64,000 nucleotides of DNA from Alteromonas pelagimontana. GTDB taxonomy: Bacteria; Pseudomonadota; Gammaproteobacteria; Enterobacterales; Alteromonadaceae. Shown here piece by piece: positions 63,257 to 64,000 of the stretch (position 1 is the stretch's first letter; every line of letters begins with the position of its first letter). Location of the stretch: contig NZ_CP052766.1 of the NCBI RefSeq assembly GCF_002499975.2, positions 806,001 to 870,000 on the forward strand, read 5' to 3'. Position numbers and translations under genes: made by a program. Under the pieces are notes generated by a model, which saw only the letters and a program-made list of their open reading frames with translations, did not search any database and was not told the origin of the DNA.

Positions 63257-63891
63257 TGTCGACTATTTCACCTTCTCATAAATTTGTTGTTGGCTTAACC
63301 GGTGGTATTGGCAGCGGCAAGACAGCGGTCAGCGACGGCTTTTTAGCGCTTGGCGTTGATGTTATTGATGCTGATATTGTCGCCCGTCAAGTTGTTGAGC
63401 CTGGCTCTTCTGCTCTTAAAAGTATTGCGGCAAATTTTGGCAGCGAAATTTTACTTTCTGATGGCGCACTTAACCGTGCGGCTTTGCGACAAACAGTATT
63501 TAGCAATGAGAAACATAAAAAATGGCTTAACGCATTGCTTCATCCGGTTATCAGGGAAAAGATGCTTGCTGACATTGCGACTACTACCAGCGCCTACTGC
63601 ATTCTCGCGGTTCCCTTACTGCTGGAAAATAAACTCAACACCATTACCAATCGGGTGCTGGTGGTAGATTGCCCTGCAGATCTTCAGTTACAGCGAGCGT
63701 TAGCAAGAGACGGCAGTGATGAAACCACAATAAAAAATATCATGGCGTCACAAATAAGCAGGAATGCCCGACTTGCAGCGGCTGATGACATAATTGACAA
63801 TAGCGGCGATTTTTCTGCCTTACCGGCCCAAATTGCAGCGCTTCATCAACAATATCTGGAGCTCTGTCACGGTGCTAATCCCACTTCATAG
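63256..63891 (+). CDS. coaE: Dephospho-CoA kinase
   Basis: 211 residues. P-loop VGLTGGIGSGKTAVSDGF, DVIDADIVARQVVEPG and LLENKLNT with the family's LLxEN. Last step of coenzyme A synthesis. In the standard pilD-coaE arrangement; yacG usually follows but 63892-64000 holds no gene start, only an ATACTAATCC motif at about 63947. Confidence 0.95.
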   Translation: MSTISPSHKFVVGLTGGIGSGKTAVSDGFLALGVDVIDADIVARQVVEPGSSALKSIAANFGSEILLSDGALNRAALRQTVFSNEKHKKWLNALLHPVIREKMLADIATTTSAYCILAVPLLLENKLNTITNRVLVVDCPADLQLQRALARDGSDETTIKNIMASQISRNARLAAADDIIDNSGDFSALPAQIAALHQQYLELCHGANPTS

Positions 63892-64000
63892 CGGAAATAA
63901 TTCACCTATTTTTATCCTACGGCTTACGGGGTGTTGCTAAGAAGCCATACTAATCCCTTTCAATTGGCAGCAACGCAGAGCATTAGTCGCTGGGGCCTTC

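Overview
The window is chromosomal DNA from a marine-type gammaproteobacterium, most likely of the order Alteromonadales (Alteromonas or a close relative). This rests on the enterobacterial-like blocks ygfB-pepP-ubiH-ubiI-gcvTHP and pdhR-aceE-aceF-lpd, the 6S RNA-ygfA-rpiA-serA block, ampDE-nadC-pilACD-coaE, tandem DUF481 proteins and a polysaccharide-degradation locus. No rRNA or tRNA gene was seen.

Layout. (1) 1-4500: three plus-strand genes for plant or algal polysaccharide, probably arabinan, breakdown: the end of a GH2 enzyme, a GH43 enzyme and an Asp-box beta-propeller enzyme with six ricin-type (CBM13) repeats. (2) 4500-7960: a graveyard of decayed genes and insertion sequences. It holds a broken small gene, a MazF toxin remnant, an IS1111-group IS110 element with subterminal inverted repeats, an IS30 element whose transposase is dead twice over, and a solo cluster of IS21-like terminal repeats. 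(3) 7967-18685: an integron cassette array with no integrase in view (a CALIN). It has 14 attC sites, all in the same orientation, with every attC-associated gene on the minus strand. Cassettes carry HigBA, an AbiU2/HEPN-like protein, a membrane HExxH protein, a ComF-like phosphoribosyltransferase paired with a SLOG-fold protein, an ABM-domain protein, a GrpB-family protein, several membrane or secreted orphans and one cassette with no gene. A truncated ccdB lies beyond the last site. A second IS110-family element (12988-14573) sits exactly inside one attC; joining its flanks restores the site, and the repaired end matches the other end of the same cassette over 14 bases. A large RNA-like hairpin follows its transposase directly. 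(4) 18996-33279: gcvTHP with a divergent LysR gene, an M24 peptidase, a small redox operon with a frameshifted aldo-keto reductase, then ubiI-ubiH-pepP-ygfB. (5) 33608-40070: 6S RNA immediately before a ribokinase/nucleoside-hydrolase pair, a GAF histidine kinase with half a receiver domain, ygfA, rpiA and serA. (6) 40070-49780: two DUF481 outer-membrane proteins, HDOD, DUF1289 and SIMPL proteins, and an RND efflux pump with a divergent LysR regulator. (7) 49790-64000: the pyruvate dehydrogenase operon with pdhR, ampDE, a membrane retropepsin-like protease, nadC, pilA-pilC-pilD (no pilB) and coaE.

How it works together: housekeeping regions are compact and conserved. The accessory DNA is concentrated in 4500-18690, between the polysaccharide locus and gcvP, where recombination (integron cassettes, IS elements) has delivered toxin-antitoxin and putative conflict genes. 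The most unusual items are the attC-targeting IS with its structured 3' RNA, the PRTase-SLOG cassette, the integrase-less array end beside gcvP, the missing zapA next to 6S RNA and the missing pilB.
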